Assembly (NCBI RefSeq): GCF_963675585.1
Contig: NZ_OY776414.1
Span: 413,001-477,000, forward strand
Source of the DNA: an uncultured Draconibacterium sp.
GTDB taxonomy: Bacteria > Bacteroidota > Bacteroidia > Bacteroidales > Prolixibacteraceae
Length of the DNA stretch: 64,000 nucleotides
Direction of reading: 5' to 3'
Part shown: positions 46,099 to 56,441 of the stretch, in pieces
Numbering within the stretch: position 1 is the first letter of the stretch
Layout of the letters: the number at the start of each line of letters is the position of its first letter
Position numbers and translations under genes: made by a program
The notes under the pieces: generated by a model
Seen by the model: the letters and a program-made list of their open reading frames with translations, nothing else
The model's database searches: none
What the model was told of the DNA's origin: nothing

Positions 46099-47427
46099 TT
46101 AGCTTTGTACTGTTTTACGTCCAATTGCGTAGTATGTATACGATTTCTCAGCCAGTTCTTCCGGATCGTAAATGTTTCGTCCGTCGAAAATAAGTTTGTT
46201 TTTCATCAACTTATCCAATACCCTAAAATTAGGCTGTCTGAATTCTGACCATTCAGTAACAACAATCATTGCATCTGCATCAATTGTAGCTTCGTATTCG
46301 TCTTTGGCATACGTAATTTTGTCTCCCAAAATTCGTTCGCTTTCTTCCATTGCAACAGGGTCGTAAGCTACAACCGATGCTCCGGCATCCAATAGTTTTT
46401 CAATAATAACAAGTGACGGAGCTTCACGCATGTCGTCGGTTTTTGGTTTAAATGCCAATCCCCACATGGCAAATCGTTTGCCTTTTAAATTCCCCTGGAA
46501 ATGAGTGTTTATTTTATTAAACAATACTGATTTTTGACGGTAGTTAACCGATTCAACCGCTTTTAAAATATCTAGTGAGTAGTTGTGTTCGTCGGCAGTA
46601 CGAATAAGCGCCTGCACATCTTTAGGAAAACACGAACCTCCGTATCCGGTTCCGGGATAAATAAATTTATGACCGATTCTGGCATCGGAGCCAATTCCTT
46701 TTCGCACCGAATCAACATCGGCACCAACTATTTCGCAAAGGTTTGCAATGTCGTTTATAAAACTAATTTTTGTTGCAAGCATCGAATTGGCTGCATATTT
46801 GGTCATCTCCGAAGAGGTAATATCCATAAACAATATTGGATGACCGTTAAGCAAGAAAGGTTTGTACAATCTTTGCATTACTTTCTGTGCTTTTTTCGAT
46901 TCGGTTCCAATAACAATTCGGTCCGGTTTCAGGAAATCTTCAACCGCACTACCTTCTTTTAAAAATTCGGGATTTGAGGCAACATCAAAAGAAATATCTG
47001 CACCCCGTTTATCCAGCTCGCCTTGAATAGCGGCTTTTACTTTTACTGCAGTTCCAACCGGAACAGTACTTTTGGTAACAATTACCATATAATGGTCGAT
47101 GTGTTTTCCGATTTCGCGCGCAACACCCAAAACATATTTTAAATCGGCACTACCATCTTCGTCGGGTGGTGTGCCCACTGCGATAAATATCGCGTCGGAA
47201 TCTTCCAGACTATCTTTCAGACTTGTTGTAAAAAGCAATCTGCCTTTTTCTGCATTCTTTTTATAAATGTCTTCTAAACCTGGTTCATAAATGGGAATTA
47301 TACCATTGTTCAGATTTTTAATTTTTTTCTCATCAATGTCAACGCAAGTAACATTAACTCCGGTTTCGGCAAAACATGTTCCTGAAACTAATCCAACATA
47401 GCCTGTTCCAACCACTGATATTTTCAT
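46099..47427 (-). CDS. ugd: UDP-glucose 6-dehydrogenase
   Basis: 442 residues. Oxidises UDP-glucose to UDP-glucuronate with two NAD+. N-terminal Rossmann motif [12 protein letters not shown] at 5-16; catalytic thiol C266 in [18 protein letters not shown] and the Lys/Asn set (K209 in EMTKYAANS) present; C-terminal [13 protein letters not shown]. Length is normal. The gene forms an operon with the decarboxylase and provides precursors for the nearby polysaccharide locus (context). Confidence 0.97.
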   Translation of the reverse strand: MKISVVGTGYVGLVSGTCFAETGVNVTCVDIDEKKIKNLNNGIIPIYEPGLEDIYKKNAEKGRLLFTTSLKDSLEDSDAIFIAVGTPPDEDGSADLKYVLGVAREIGKHIDHYMVIVTKSTVPVGTAVKVKAAIQGELDKRGADISFDVASNPEFLKEGSAVEDFLKPDRIVIGTESKKAQKVMQRLYKPFLLNGHPILFMDITSSEMTKYAANSMLATKISFINDIANLCEIVGADVDSVRKGIGSDARIGHKFIYPGTGYGGSCFPKDVQALIRTADEHNYSLDILKAVESVNYRQKSVLFNKINTHFQGNLKGKRFAMWGLAFKPKTDDMREAPSLVIIEKLLDAGASVVAYDPVAMEESERILGDKITYAKDEYEATIDADAMIVVTEWSEFRQPNFRVLDKLMKNKLIFDGRNIYDPEELAEKSYTYYAIGRKTVQS

Positions 47428-47534
47428 AGGAATAAATTTAAGATTGTAATTATCAGATAATTAAATTATTGTGTATTTATGTACAAGTTTAAGGATAATC
47501 TTTCTATAAATAAACTTTTTTTTTGGCGAATTTC

Positions 47535-47575
47535 TCTCAGTAAATGGATGATTGTTTCTCAGTAAAATGATGGTG
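47535..47575. promoter_or_regulatory. Direct repeat in the ugd/H-NOX divergent spacer
   Basis: TCTCAGTAAATGGATGATT (47535) and TCTCAGTAAAATGATGGTG (47557) are two similar 19-base words 22 bases apart, about two helical turns. They lie in the 299-base region between the divergent ugd and H-NOX genes and could be an operator. Nothing else is recognised in that spacer. Confidence 0.4.
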
Positions 47576-47726
47576 AATACTGCTATTCTGCTTATTCTGA
47601 AGAAAAGTTTATTTCCTTTTTAACGAAGGTTGCATTCGTTGTGCAAAACTCTTATCTTCAACGATAAAATTTTTGAAATTGAATTGTACGTATTAACATA
47701 ATAAATACAATTTAAATTGTGGAAGT

Positions 47727-48272
47727 ATGAAAGGATTGGTTTTTCGTGAATTCTTAAGCATGGTTGAAAAAGAGTATGGCTATGAAACTGTTGATTCAAT
47801 AATCGAATTGTCGCAGATACACAGCAAAGGTGCTTATACGCGTGTTGGAACCTATCCTCACCACGAAATGTTCGCCTTGGTGGAACAATTAAGCAAAATG
47901 GTGGATGTGCCAGAAAAACGTTTGTTGTATCTATTTGGCCGCTTTGCTTTTAACTCATTTCGAAAAGGGTATCCTGCTTTTTTTGAAGGGAAAAAAAGTT
48001 CGTTCGAAATATTTACCGATGTTGAGGGAATCATTCATGTTGAAGTGTTAAAACTCTACCCAGAAGCGGAACTTCCCACATTTGAAACAAATCTGGTAAA
48101 TAATAATGAAATGACAATGGTGTATCGTTCTAGCAGAAAGATGGGAGATTTTGCAGAAGGACTCATTGCGGAATGTATTCAGCATTTTAACGAAAAGGCC
48201 AATGTTGAAAAGAAGGATTTGGAACAAAATGGTTCAGTAGTTTTATTTACAATTAGAATGATGCATGAGTAA
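47727..48272 (+). CDS. H-NOX (heme NO-binding) sensor protein
   Basis: 181 residues, soluble. The haem-nitric oxide/oxygen binding fold: MKGLVFREFLSMVEKEYG at the N-terminus, the proximal haem ligand most likely H104 (GIIHVEVLKL), P117 thirteen residues on, and the diagnostic Y-x-S-x-R motif Y133-R-S-S-R137 that holds the haem propionates. Length matches stand-alone bacterial H-NOX. The 3' end overlaps the next gene, a hybrid kinase, by 8 bases; H-NOX proteins typically control the autokinase of an adjacent kinase when NO binds. The distal pocket is not clear by eye, so NO versus O2 selectivity is inferred from family context. Confidence 0.92.
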   Translation: MKGLVFREFLSMVEKEYGYETVDSIIELSQIHSKGAYTRVGTYPHHEMFALVEQLSKMVDVPEKRLLYLFGRFAFNSFRKGYPAFFEGKKSSFEIFTDVEGIIHVEVLKLYPEAELPTFETNLVNNNEMTMVYRSSRKMGDFAEGLIAECIQHFNEKANVEKKDLEQNGSVVLFTIRMMHE

Positions 48273-51200
48273 AGAGATTGAACTGTTAAAAAAGAAAATT
48301 GCAAGGGAAGAAGCTGCAAGAGAAGAGGCAGAACAACTCCTTGAACAAAAGTCGATGGAACTTTACCACTCCAACGAAAAACTCAAAGACCTGAATACAA
48401 ATTTGGAGAAATTGGTTGAAGCCAGAACTAAAAAATTACAGGAAACCGAGTTGGAGTACCAGTCGATGGTTGAAAGTATCAACGATATGATCTTTCGTCT
48501 CGACATGAAAGGAATCATTACTTTTACCAATCAAATTGCACTCAAAATCATTGGATCCGAAGATGAAGTATTGGTTGGTAAGAATATATTTGAGTTCATA
48601 AATGTTGATGACCGGAAACGTATTTTCAAACATTTTGCAAAGCAATATTTACTTCGAAATTGTATAAATTATTACGAAGTTGAAATCAAATCGAGGTTTG
48701 GTCACAAAATATGGCTTAGGTTAAATGTTCAGTTTTCGGGAAACAGCTGTGAGTTTTGTTTAAAAAAACAAATGGCTTTGGTTGGCCTCGGGCAAGAAAT
48801 TAAGGCTGATCATTCCTGTGCATTTTCTGAAATTATTGTGGTAGCCCACGATATTTCGCAACAAAAAATTGGTCAGGAGAAACTTGAAAAGAGTGAAAAA
48901 CGATACCGGGAGCTAACCGAGTCCTTACCGGAAATGATTTGTGAAGTGGATAGAGACGGAACTTTAATTTATGCAAATCAATTCGCAATCAGTAAGTTTG
49001 GGTACACCAAAGAAGAAGTACTGAACAATAATTTCAACATCATAAATCTCTTTCCTGAAAAAAGCAGAAAACAAGTTTATACAAATATTGGCTTGATTGT
49101 AAATAATGGACAATCAACTTCAACTGAATACCAGGTTATAAAAAAGAATGGCGAATTATTAACTGTAATCGTTTATACTTCACCCATTTGGGATCAGGAA
49201 AAAGTAGTTGGCTTACGTGGTGTAATGTTTGATATTTCCTTGCGAAAACAGCACGAACTGGAAATTGCCAAAAACCTGGAACAACAAGTGCTTTTGTCGG
49301 AAATATCAGTTAGTTACAATGCTTTGTCCGATTTCGAAAACAGAACCAATCAGGTTTTAAAAAAGATAGGCGAATTTTTAAGTGTTAGTAGGGTATACAT
49401 TTTCGAAAATAATGCCAGTGGTGAATTAACAAGTAATACCTACGAATGGTGTAACACCGGAATTGATGCGCAGATAGATGAATTACAGGACATACCTTAC
49501 ACTGTAATTCCTTCGTGGAAAAAAATGCTGAATGAAGACGGGATTGTTTTTTCGCAGAATATTGAAGAACTGCCAACAGATATTTATGAAATACTGGAGC
49601 CCCAGGGCATTAAATCCATTTTGGTTTTGCCGCTGAAAGATCACGGGAAACACATTGGATTTATGGGATTCGATGAGTGTGAAATAAATCGTACATGGAG
49701 TCCGTCGGAGATCGAACTATTACGTACCATTTCCAATCTGGTTTCGAATAATTTTCTTCGACAACGTATTCAGAACGAGTTGATTGAGAGTGAAAAGGAA
49801 AACAGGGTGATTATTGATTCTATTCCCGATGTAATTATTCATGCCAATAGCGACGGAAAGATTAAATCATTAAAATCGGCGCTTAATTCTAATTTGTCAA
49901 ACCTGATTAAAAGCAAAGAGAGCGCTACCATTTTTGAAGCGTTTAACGAAACATTATCAAAACGTTTACTTGATGCCATTTCTGAATGTTTGAAAAAAGA
50001 TAAATACCAATTTGAATTCAAAAATTTAAATTGGGATGAGTTTGAGTATTACGAGGCGCGTTTGGTAAAACTACTCACAAACGAGGTATTAATAATAATT
50101 CGCGATGTAACAGTAATAAAAGAGAACGAAAAACAATTACAGATTGCCAAAAACAAAGCAGAGGAAGCTTCGAAAATGAAGTCGCAGTTTTTAGCAAATG
50201 TTTCTCACGAAATACGCACCCCGCTGAATGCAATACTTGGATTTAGCCAGTGGTTGTTCGAAAATACTGACATTACCTTACACAAAGGATATTTGTCGTC
50301 GATAATAAACAGTGGACGTAATTTGCTCGATGTAATAAACGATATACTCGACCTTTCGAAACTCGAAACGGGATCGATAAATATTGAGTTGAATCCAATG
50401 AATTACAGGGAAGTTATTTCCGATGTAAAACTGGCATTTCAGGAAGAACTTGAACGTAAGGGTTTGCATTTTAATATAACTACCGATAAAGCCTTGCCGA
50501 ATTATATTTTAATGGACGACCTGCGTTTTTATCAGATTATTTATAACCTGGTAAGCAATTCGGTAAAATTTACAGAAAAGGGATACATTCATGTTTTGGC
50601 GGTTGCCACTCAAACCAATGTGGAAGGTGAAATTGACTTAAGAGTATCTATTGAAGACACCGGAATTGGGATACAGGAAAGTAAGCTGAAATCAATTTTT
50701 GAATCGTTTGCGCAGGAAGACGGACAAAGTACCCGTAACTACGACGGAACCGGTTTAGGTTTGGCCATTGTTGAAGGTTTGCTTAAAAAGATGAATGGTT
50801 CGGTTCAGGTTTCAAGCAAGGAAGGAAAAGGAACCACGTTTACTATAACTTTTAGTGGTGTAAAAGTCGATAAGTCAGATTATACTGAAAAGCAGCTAAA
50901 AAGCGAAAAACAACAACCAATGTCGGAGTTGGGACCATGTAAAATAATGATTGTTGACGACATTGATTTTAACATTGAGGTACTTAAAGCTTTAATAAAT
51001 TCCGATCAGGCGACATACATTGACGCATTCGACGGGAACGAAGCACTGGCAAAACTTCAAACAGTTGTTCCTGATATTATTTTTATGGATATAAGAATGC
51101 CGGGAATTGATGGATTTGAGGTAACGCGCATCATCCGAAATGATGAAAAATTGAAAGATATTCCAATCATTGCCTTCTCCGCATCTACTATCAAATCGAG

Positions 51201-51630
51201 GAAAGACATGATTGAACTTTTGTTTGATGATTTCTTGCAAAAACCTGTTTTCAAAAACGATGTTGAAGAAATACTCCGGAAATACATGGCTCCATTTCTT
51301 CAAACCAAAGGTGAAACAGGTTTGAAAGATGCCCAAAGCGATAATGAATTAACAGCCGCTTGTCTTGAAAAGTTACCAGAGGTAATTCAGGTACTGGAGC
51401 AAGAGTTTCTTCCCAAGTGGGAAACCATTAAAGATGGTTTGGTAATATACGAAGTGGAGAATTTTAAAAGCGAACTCTCTGAAATGGCCTATGACAAAGA
51501 GATTACACCTATTTCGGAATATTGCGTTGAGTTGGAACTTGGTCTGCAGTCGTTTGACATTGAATTGATTGAGAAACGATTGTCAGAATTCCCAAAACTT
51601 ATCGAAAATCTAAAAGCAAAATCGATTTAG
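48265..51630 (+). CDS. H-NOX-associated hybrid histidine kinase (PAS-PAS-GAF-PAS-HisKA-HATPase-REC)
   Basis: 1121 residues with no membrane segment. A coiled coil (1-60); PAS (62-200) with an insert containing C162-x2-C165 and H183-x-C185; PAS (about 210-327); GAF (about 345-500); a weak PAS (about 510-615); HisKA with H648 (NVSHEIRTPLNAIL); HATPase (about 745-870, NLVSNSVKFTEKG, GTGLGLAI); REC with D942 (IIFMDIRMPGIDG); and a C-terminal module of about 100 residues like a histidine phosphotransfer domain but without a clear phosphorylatable His. The start overlaps the H-NOX stop. H-NOX probably represses or activates this kinase by contact. The output regulator is not identified. Confidence 0.93.
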   Translation: MSKEIELLKKKIAREEAAREEAEQLLEQKSMELYHSNEKLKDLNTNLEKLVEARTKKLQETELEYQSMVESINDMIFRLDMKGIITFTNQIALKIIGSEDEVLVGKNIFEFINVDDRKRIFKHFAKQYLLRNCINYYEVEIKSRFGHKIWLRLNVQFSGNSCEFCLKKQMALVGLGQEIKADHSCAFSEIIVVAHDISQQKIGQEKLEKSEKRYRELTESLPEMICEVDRDGTLIYANQFAISKFGYTKEEVLNNNFNIINLFPEKSRKQVYTNIGLIVNNGQSTSTEYQVIKKNGELLTVIVYTSPIWDQEKVVGLRGVMFDISLRKQHELEIAKNLEQQVLLSEISVSYNALSDFENRTNQVLKKIGEFLSVSRVYIFENNASGELTSNTYEWCNTGIDAQIDELQDIPYTVIPSWKKMLNEDGIVFSQNIEELPTDIYEILEPQGIKSILVLPLKDHGKHIGFMGFDECEINRTWSPSEIELLRTISNLVSNNFLRQRIQNELIESEKENRVIIDSIPDVIIHANSDGKIKSLKSALNSNLSNLIKSKESATIFEAFNETLSKRLLDAISECLKKDKYQFEFKNLNWDEFEYYEARLVKLLTNEVLIIIRDVTVIKENEKQLQIAKNKAEEASKMKSQFLANVSHEIRTPLNAILGFSQWLFENTDITLHKGYLSSIINSGRNLLDVINDILDLSKLETGSINIELNPMNYREVISDVKLAFQEELERKGLHFNITTDKALPNYILMDDLRFYQIIYNLVSNSVKFTEKGYIHVLAVATQTNVEGEIDLRVSIEDTGIGIQESKLKSIFESFAQEDGQSTRNYDGTGLGLAIVEGLLKKMNGSVQVSSKEGKGTTFTITFSGVKVDKSDYTEKQLKSEKQQPMSELGPCKIMIVDDIDFNIEVLKALINSDQATYIDAFDGNEALAKLQTVVPDIIFMDIRMPGIDGFEVTRIIRNDEKLKDIPIIAFSASTIKSRKDMIELLFDDFLQKPVFKNDVEEILRKYMAPFLQTKGETGLKDAQSDNELTAACLEKLPEVIQVLEQEFLPKWETIKDGLVIYEVENFKSELSEMAYDKEITPISEYCVELELGLQSFDIELIEKRLSEFPKLIENLKAKSI

Positions 51631-51685
51631 ACCACTAGCCGGGGATTGCAGCTGGTTATTCCATTTCGTATTTTGTTTTTTTTGC

Positions 51686-52789
51686 TTACTCTTCCTCTTT
51701 GTATTTTGGAATTGTGAACCAAACTGTAGTACCTTCGCCCAGCGTGCTCTCAACGCCGATTTTTCCACCATTTACTTTTACAAACTCTTTGCACAGTACC
51801 AGTCCCAAACCACTTCCTTGCTCATTGTCGGTTCCGGTAGTAGAAACTTTGGAATCAATACAGAAGAGTTTACTTATGGTTTCGGGTTTAATACCAACCC
51901 CGGTATCAGTAACTTCTGTTCGTATAAAATCGCCGGTGTCTTCAGCACTTACCGTTATTTTACCTCCTTTGTTTGTAAATTTAATTGCATTAGCTATCAA
52001 ATTCCGGATGATCAAAAGTACCATGTTCGAATCACCAACGATAACTTTATCTTCAGTTGCCGATGAGCTAAGTTGAATATCTTTTGCCTGGGCAATATCT
52101 TTTTGTTTTTCGCAAACTTCGATGAACAGATCTTTAATTGCAATTTTTTCGGGATTAAATTTAATTGCACCTGTTTGCGAGCGGGCCCATTTTAGCAGAT
52201 CTTCCAGTAGTCCAAGTGTGTTTTTAGATGTTTTGGCAATGTCGTTTAAAAGCTCGTCAATTTCGTCCTGTGTTAAGTACTCGCGGTTCACCTGAATGAG
52301 TTCAACAAAGCTCATTATTATTCCAAACGCTCCTCGCAAATCATGCGACATAATGGAGAAAAACTTGTTTTTTGTGTTTACCTCTTCTTCAACAATCTGC
52401 TGTGCTTTTTTAAGCGAAAGATGCGTTTTTACACGGGCAAGTAACTCGCCGCCAATAAACGGTTTGGTAACATAATCAACCGCACCCAATTCAAAGCCTT
52501 TTACAATGTCTTCACTTTCTGTTTTTGCTGATAAAAATATTACAGGAATATCTTTGGTTTCAGGATTACTTTTTAAACGCTGACAGGTTTCGTGCCCATC
52601 CATCACCGGCATCATTACATCAAGTAATATTAAATCGGGATGAATTTTGGCAACCGTGTCGAGTGCCTGCTGGCCATTCATTGCAACAGCAAGTTCGCAA
52701 TTAAATTTTGCAAGCAAAGTTCCTAATACCTGTATGTTTTTGGGGACATCGTCAACAATTAGAATGATGGGTTTTTTTGTTGTTTCCAT
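51686..52789 (-). CDS. REC-histidine kinase, last gene of the stressosome-like operon
   Basis: 367 residues from ATG 52789 (METTKKPIILIVDD); an in-frame ATG at 52807 would add six residues and is also possible. Receiver with D57 (LILLDVMMPVMDG), HisKA with H149 in IMSHDLRGAFG, and HATPase with NLIANAIKFTNKG, TDTGVGI and GSGLGLVLC. No sensor domain. Same architecture as the gene at 43985. It follows the RsbT-type hybrid kinase gene by 19 bases, so phosphate may pass from that kinase to this receiver. Confidence 0.92.
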   Translation of the reverse strand: METTKKPIILIVDDVPKNIQVLGTLLAKFNCELAVAMNGQQALDTVAKIHPDLILLDVMMPVMDGHETCQRLKSNPETKDIPVIFLSAKTESEDIVKGFELGAVDYVTKPFIGGELLARVKTHLSLKKAQQIVEEEVNTKNKFFSIMSHDLRGAFGIIMSFVELIQVNREYLTQDEIDELLNDIAKTSKNTLGLLEDLLKWARSQTGAIKFNPEKIAIKDLFIEVCEKQKDIAQAKDIQLSSSATEDKVIVGDSNMVLLIIRNLIANAIKFTNKGGKITVSAEDTGDFIRTEVTDTGVGIKPETISKLFCIDSKVSTTGTDNEQGSGLGLVLCKEFVKVNGGKIGVESTLGEGTTVWFTIPKYKEEE

Positions 52790-52808
52790 TTGCACAATTC
52801 TTAACAAT

Positions 52809-54989
52809 CTATACTTTTAAAAGTCTATCTTCATACCTGTTTACAATCTTTTCGAACTGATTGATGGTGCCGGGGAGTTTTTCCATATCCAGGTTGGCAA
52901 CCTGTTCTTGTATGCCTTCGCTCCAGTTTGTAAGATCGGAAGCACTATATTTTGTTGCAACTTTTTGCACTCGAATTGCAAAGTCGCTAATTTCTGACAG
53001 AATAAATGTGTCGCGAATGGTTTCCCATCTGGGGTGTAAATCTGTTTTAACCTCTTCAATAAAATGGGGTAAACTAGCCATGAGCTCAGCAGTCATTTCC
53101 GGCTCAATCGAATTGTTCGTGTCTTGTTCGTTTGTGTTTGCCTGAAGTTTCTGGTGTTTTAAATGAATACTTAATTCAGAGATTAACTCTTTTCTCGAAA
53201 ATGGTTTTCTCAAATACGCGTCAAATCCCGAGTTTAGTATTAATTCTTTTTCTTCTTTTAGTGCAGAAGCCGTGCAAGCTACAATGGGTATATTTTTATA
53301 TTTTTCGTTTGCTTTCAGAATCGATGTTGCTTCAAAACCATCCATTACCGGCATTTTTAAATCCATCAGAATCAAGTCGGGGAGTGTTGAATCTACTTTA
53401 TCCAGGGCTCGTTGCCCGTTTTCGGCCGTTTCAATCCTGAAATCATAATCTTCTATAAATTTGATAACAAGCTTTCGATTTATGGCAACATCATCAACAA
53501 TCAGAATTGTAGCGGGTTCGAATACAATCTGGGCGTTTAAATCTTTTTGCTCAAAGGCTTCGGCATCACTTAAATCGCCAATCTCCAGGTTGTCAAATTT
53601 TACACAAAATTTACTGCCTTTATCCGGCTCGCTTTCCACCGATAAATTTCCGCCCATCATTGCCACCAAACGTTTTGTAATGGTAAGTCCAAGTCCGGTT
53701 CCGCCAAATTTATTAAGGTTCTGGTTTTTTTGCTGTTCAAAGGCTCCAAAAATATTTTCAATCTGGTCCTGCGGAATTCCAATACCTGTATCCTGAACAC
53801 AAAAACTAACACTTTGTAATTTACTTTCTTCTGTTAACCGGTGGTTGGTTACGCTTAGTTTTACAAAGCCATTGTCGGTAAACTTCATGGCGTTTCCGAT
53901 CAGGTTTATCAGAATTTGTTTTAGCCTGATGTCGTCAATTACAATTGCTTTTGGAATGGAAGGATCAATATCGATTATAAAATCGATTTGTTTCTCCTTC
54001 GATTTGTGCTTGAAAATTTGTCCAACATCGTTGATTAAGGATTTCAGGTTGGCTGATTGGTAGTTCAACTCAGTTTTTCCCGCTTCAATTTTCGATAAAT
54101 CAAGAATGTCGTTAATAATTCCCAATAACGAACTTCCGCTGGATGATATTGCTGTGGCAAAGCCTTTTAGGGTTTTGTCCGTAATTTTGTTTTCCAGTAT
54201 TTCTGCAAATCCAAGAATGGCATTCATGGGAGTACGAATTTCGTGGCTCATGTTAGCTAAAAATTCGCTTTTCGCTTTGTTTGCCATCACCGCTTCCTGT
54301 TTGGCCTTTTCAATGTCAATGGCTTTGTCTTCCAATTCGCGATTTAAAGCCACAACACCTTTGTTGGTTTCTTCCAGTTCCTGGTTAATGGTTTCAATTT
54401 CTTCGTTTCGTTCCTGTAATTTCTGAAGCAGAAAAACCAACTCGTTATTTTGCGAATTGATGGTGTCAACCATACTGGAATCGCCACGTTCCAATGTTTT
54501 CTGAAAAGCATTTTTAATGACAGTAAGACGTTTTCTGTCGAGGTGGGGGGCATAACGGGGCAGCCATTTGGCAATCGTTATCGTTGTTCCTTTGTCTTTT
54601 TCTGTTTCTATTTCAAAATCATCCATCAGGCGTTGCGATCCAATTAACCCAACACCCATTCCATTTTTCGAGTGAAAATTGCCATCCTGAATGGAATTCA
54701 GGTCTTCAATGCCTTTCCCTTTGTCTTTGAAAATTACGGCTATTCCCGATGTTTGCGCTTCCCGTTCCGCTAAAAAGAATTCGATGGTACCTGTTTGTGC
54801 ATGTTCCAATATGTTTCTGCTAAGTTCGGAAACAGCTGTACCAATTCGGATACAGGTTGTTTTATCAAAGTTTATTTCCTGTGCAAGGAGCGAACCAAGA
54901 TTACGTGCCCGAACTACATCCGATTCAAACTGAATCAGGATGGAACCGACACTATGAACTGTAGCGGATAATAAGAACGGTTGCGTCAT
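52809..54989 (-). CDS. RsbT-like ATPase fused to hybrid histidine kinase
   Basis: 726 residues. Residues about 1-145 are an RsbT/RsbW-type HATPase (N59 in [34 protein letters not shown]). A coiled coil (165-240) leads to HisKA with H249 ([13 protein letters not shown]), a second HATPase (about 360-475, [12 protein letters not shown]), and REC (about 500-620, [13 protein letters not shown]). The C-terminal 100 residues resemble those of the H-NOX kinase ([19 protein letters not shown]) but lack a His in the usual Hpt position. Two ATPase domains in one protein is unusual. The start overlaps the phosphatase gene by 38 bases, implying coupling. Confidence 0.9.
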   Translation of the reverse strand: MTQPFLLSATVHSVGSILIQFESDVVRARNLGSLLAQEINFDKTTCIRIGTAVSELSRNILEHAQTGTIEFFLAEREAQTSGIAVIFKDKGKGIEDLNSIQDGNFHSKNGMGVGLIGSQRLMDDFEIETEKDKGTTITIAKWLPRYAPHLDRKRLTVIKNAFQKTLERGDSSMVDTINSQNNELVFLLQKLQERNEEIETINQELEETNKGVVALNRELEDKAIDIEKAKQEAVMANKAKSEFLANMSHEIRTPMNAILGFAEILENKITDKTLKGFATAISSSGSSLLGIINDILDLSKIEAGKTELNYQSANLKSLINDVGQIFKHKSKEKQIDFIIDIDPSIPKAIVIDDIRLKQILINLIGNAMKFTDNGFVKLSVTNHRLTEESKLQSVSFCVQDTGIGIPQDQIENIFGAFEQQKNQNLNKFGGTGLGLTITKRLVAMMGGNLSVESEPDKGSKFCVKFDNLEIGDLSDAEAFEQKDLNAQIVFEPATILIVDDVAINRKLVIKFIEDYDFRIETAENGQRALDKVDSTLPDLILMDLKMPVMDGFEATSILKANEKYKNIPIVACTASALKEEKELILNSGFDAYLRKPFSRKELISELSIHLKHQKLQANTNEQDTNNSIEPEMTAELMASLPHFIEEVKTDLHPRWETIRDTFILSEISDFAIRVQKVATKYSASDLTNWSEGIQEQVANLDMEKLPGTINQFEKIVNRYEDRLLKV

Positions 54990-56013
54990 CGTTATTTCTC
55001 GAAAAATTAGTAATTAAGTGCTCTGCATTTGCTTGCGGGTGTTTTGTCCAGTCCATCTCGTCGTAACGCCATCGGGAGGTAATTCCATCCGACGAAAAGT
55101 ATAAAAAATCGCCGGGGTTAAAATTGAACTCAAACACTCTTGGTGTTCGCATGTTGTGGCCGATAATTCCTCCGAAAGACAACAGCGTTTTCTTTTCGTT
55201 TGATGAGCATACAAAACCTTCAATATTACCGATCCCGCTAAAGGATAATTTGTTTGAAACGGTATCGATAAGTGCCATTCCTGCCACAGCTCCCCGGGTT
55301 CCCCGAAGCGCATTGTTTACATGCGTCAGTATCGAATTTACAGGTTGCTCTGCTTTAAGTATGATCTGTTCTCTTGCCAGCTGTGAGGCAATGTGTGCTT
55401 CTTTTCCGTGTCCCAACCCATCGATAACAGCTGCAATGGTTTTACCGGCTGAAATGTGATTTACCACATAACAATCGCCGTTTAACACTTCTCCGGGTTT
55501 ACTTCGCGATGAGGCTCCTATTTGTAAATCGCGATTGGTCCCGATCCACTTTTTTGATGGCACCCATTTAAGGGTTCTTATACAATTTGAATAGTTTTCG
55601 AAACCTGAAAGATGGTTTCCGTTTAGTAATGGCAAATCTTTTGGATTTAACTCAAAAATGTCGGAAAAACGACGGATGGAACCTAAGCCGATTCCAAGAG
55701 AAACTTTGTCGGAATAGCCATCTTTAATGGCCTTTTCCAAATCGGGAATCCCATTTCCGGAGTCGCAACACCAAACCTCAATGGCTTTTTGCTGGTCTTC
55801 TGTTTTTACTTCGCACACCAGTATTTTTCCTTTGCCACCACCGTGTTTTATTACATTGGTAACCAGTTCGGTAACCATTATTGCAATTTCACCGGTCTTA
55901 ACTTCGTCGAAACCCAGTTGTTTGGCAAGGCTAACCGATTTTCTTCGGCAAATTCCTATATCCGATTCATTTTCTATCAGAAGTGTTAATATATGATCGC
56001 GACTTATCTCCAT
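54952..56013 (-). CDS. RsbT-like ATPase fused to PP2C/SpoIIE-type phosphatase
   Basis: 353 residues. N-terminal anti-sigma-type HATPase (about 1-150): N53 in [24 protein letters not shown] and [12 protein letters not shown]. The C-terminal part (about 160-353) is a metal-dependent PPM/RsbX-like phosphatase with its acid residues intact: G179-D180, DGLGHG at 198-203, FSSDGIT and NNDDATVLI. It probably dephosphorylates the RsbR/RsbS STAS proteins to reset the switch, as RsbX does. Its start overlaps the RsbT gene by 10 bases. It has no PAS, GAF or membrane sensor. Confidence 0.9.
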   Translation of the reverse strand: MEISRDHILTLLIENESDIGICRRKSVSLAKQLGFDEVKTGEIAIMVTELVTNVIKHGGGKGKILVCEVKTEDQQKAIEVWCCDSGNGIPDLEKAIKDGYSDKVSLGIGLGSIRRFSDIFELNPKDLPLLNGNHLSGFENYSNCIRTLKWVPSKKWIGTNRDLQIGASSRSKPGEVLNGDCYVVNHISAGKTIAAVIDGLGHGKEAHIASQLAREQIILKAEQPVNSILTHVNNALRGTRGAVAGMALIDTVSNKLSFSGIGNIEGFVCSSNEKKTLLSFGGIIGHNMRTPRVFEFNFNPGDFLYFSSDGITSRWRYDEMDWTKHPQANAEHLITNFSRNNDDATVLIIRYSS

Positions 56014-56429
56014 TTCATTACTCTAACCGTTGTGCCTTTGCCCTTTTCCGATTGAATTTCAAAGTGATCAACCAGGCGTTTGGTTCCCGGGAGTCCATAT
56101 CCCATTCCCATTCCGGATGTATAACCATCACTCATTGCCAGCTCCATGTCTTCTATTCCGGGGCCCTCGTCAATACATGTTACTATAAGAGCTTGCTTGC
56201 CATTAATGTCTCCTCGTTCAATTACAACTTCTCCTCCTCCTGCATAATTGTACATATTTCGAAATAGCTCAGAAACAGCAGTTGTTATTCGGGTTTGTTC
56301 TACTATTCCCATGCGAGCTTCTTTTGCATGGTGACGAACAGTTTGCCGAACTTTAACAATATCGTGCTCGGTTATTACCGGATATCTGCCCAGTTCTTCC
56401 CAGCCGTTGTCAAAACCTATTGTGTTCAT
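56004..56429 (-). CDS. RsbT-like serine/threonine kinase (switch kinase)
   Basis: 141 residues, a single HATPase domain of the RsbT type. N box SELFRNMYNYAGGG, G1 box CIDEGPGIED, and the long G2 box MGMGYGLPGTKRLVDHF typical of RsbT rather than RsbW. In stressosomes it phosphorylates RsbR and RsbS, is then released and activates a downstream partner. Here the possible partners are the two following genes that carry similar domains. The 12-base gap to rsbS is typical of the rsbR-S-T order. Confidence 0.92.
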   Translation of the reverse strand: MNTIGFDNGWEELGRYPVITEHDIVKVRQTVRHHAKEARMGIVEQTRITTAVSELFRNMYNYAGGGEVVIERGDINGKQALIVTCIDEGPGIEDMELAMSDGYTSGMGMGYGLPGTKRLVDHFEIQSEKGKGTTVRVMKWR

Positions 56430-56441
56430 ATGAAGGTGGTA

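Noticed and set aside
51631-51685. Terminator between the convergent kinases
   Set aside because: Only a weak pairing around CAGCTG can be drawn, with a T-run but no convincing stem.
53461-54063. Plus-strand frames opposite the RsbT-hybrid kinase
   Set aside because: They are antisense shadows rich in Ser, Phe and Ile, without domains. The kinase frame has clear H, N and G boxes.
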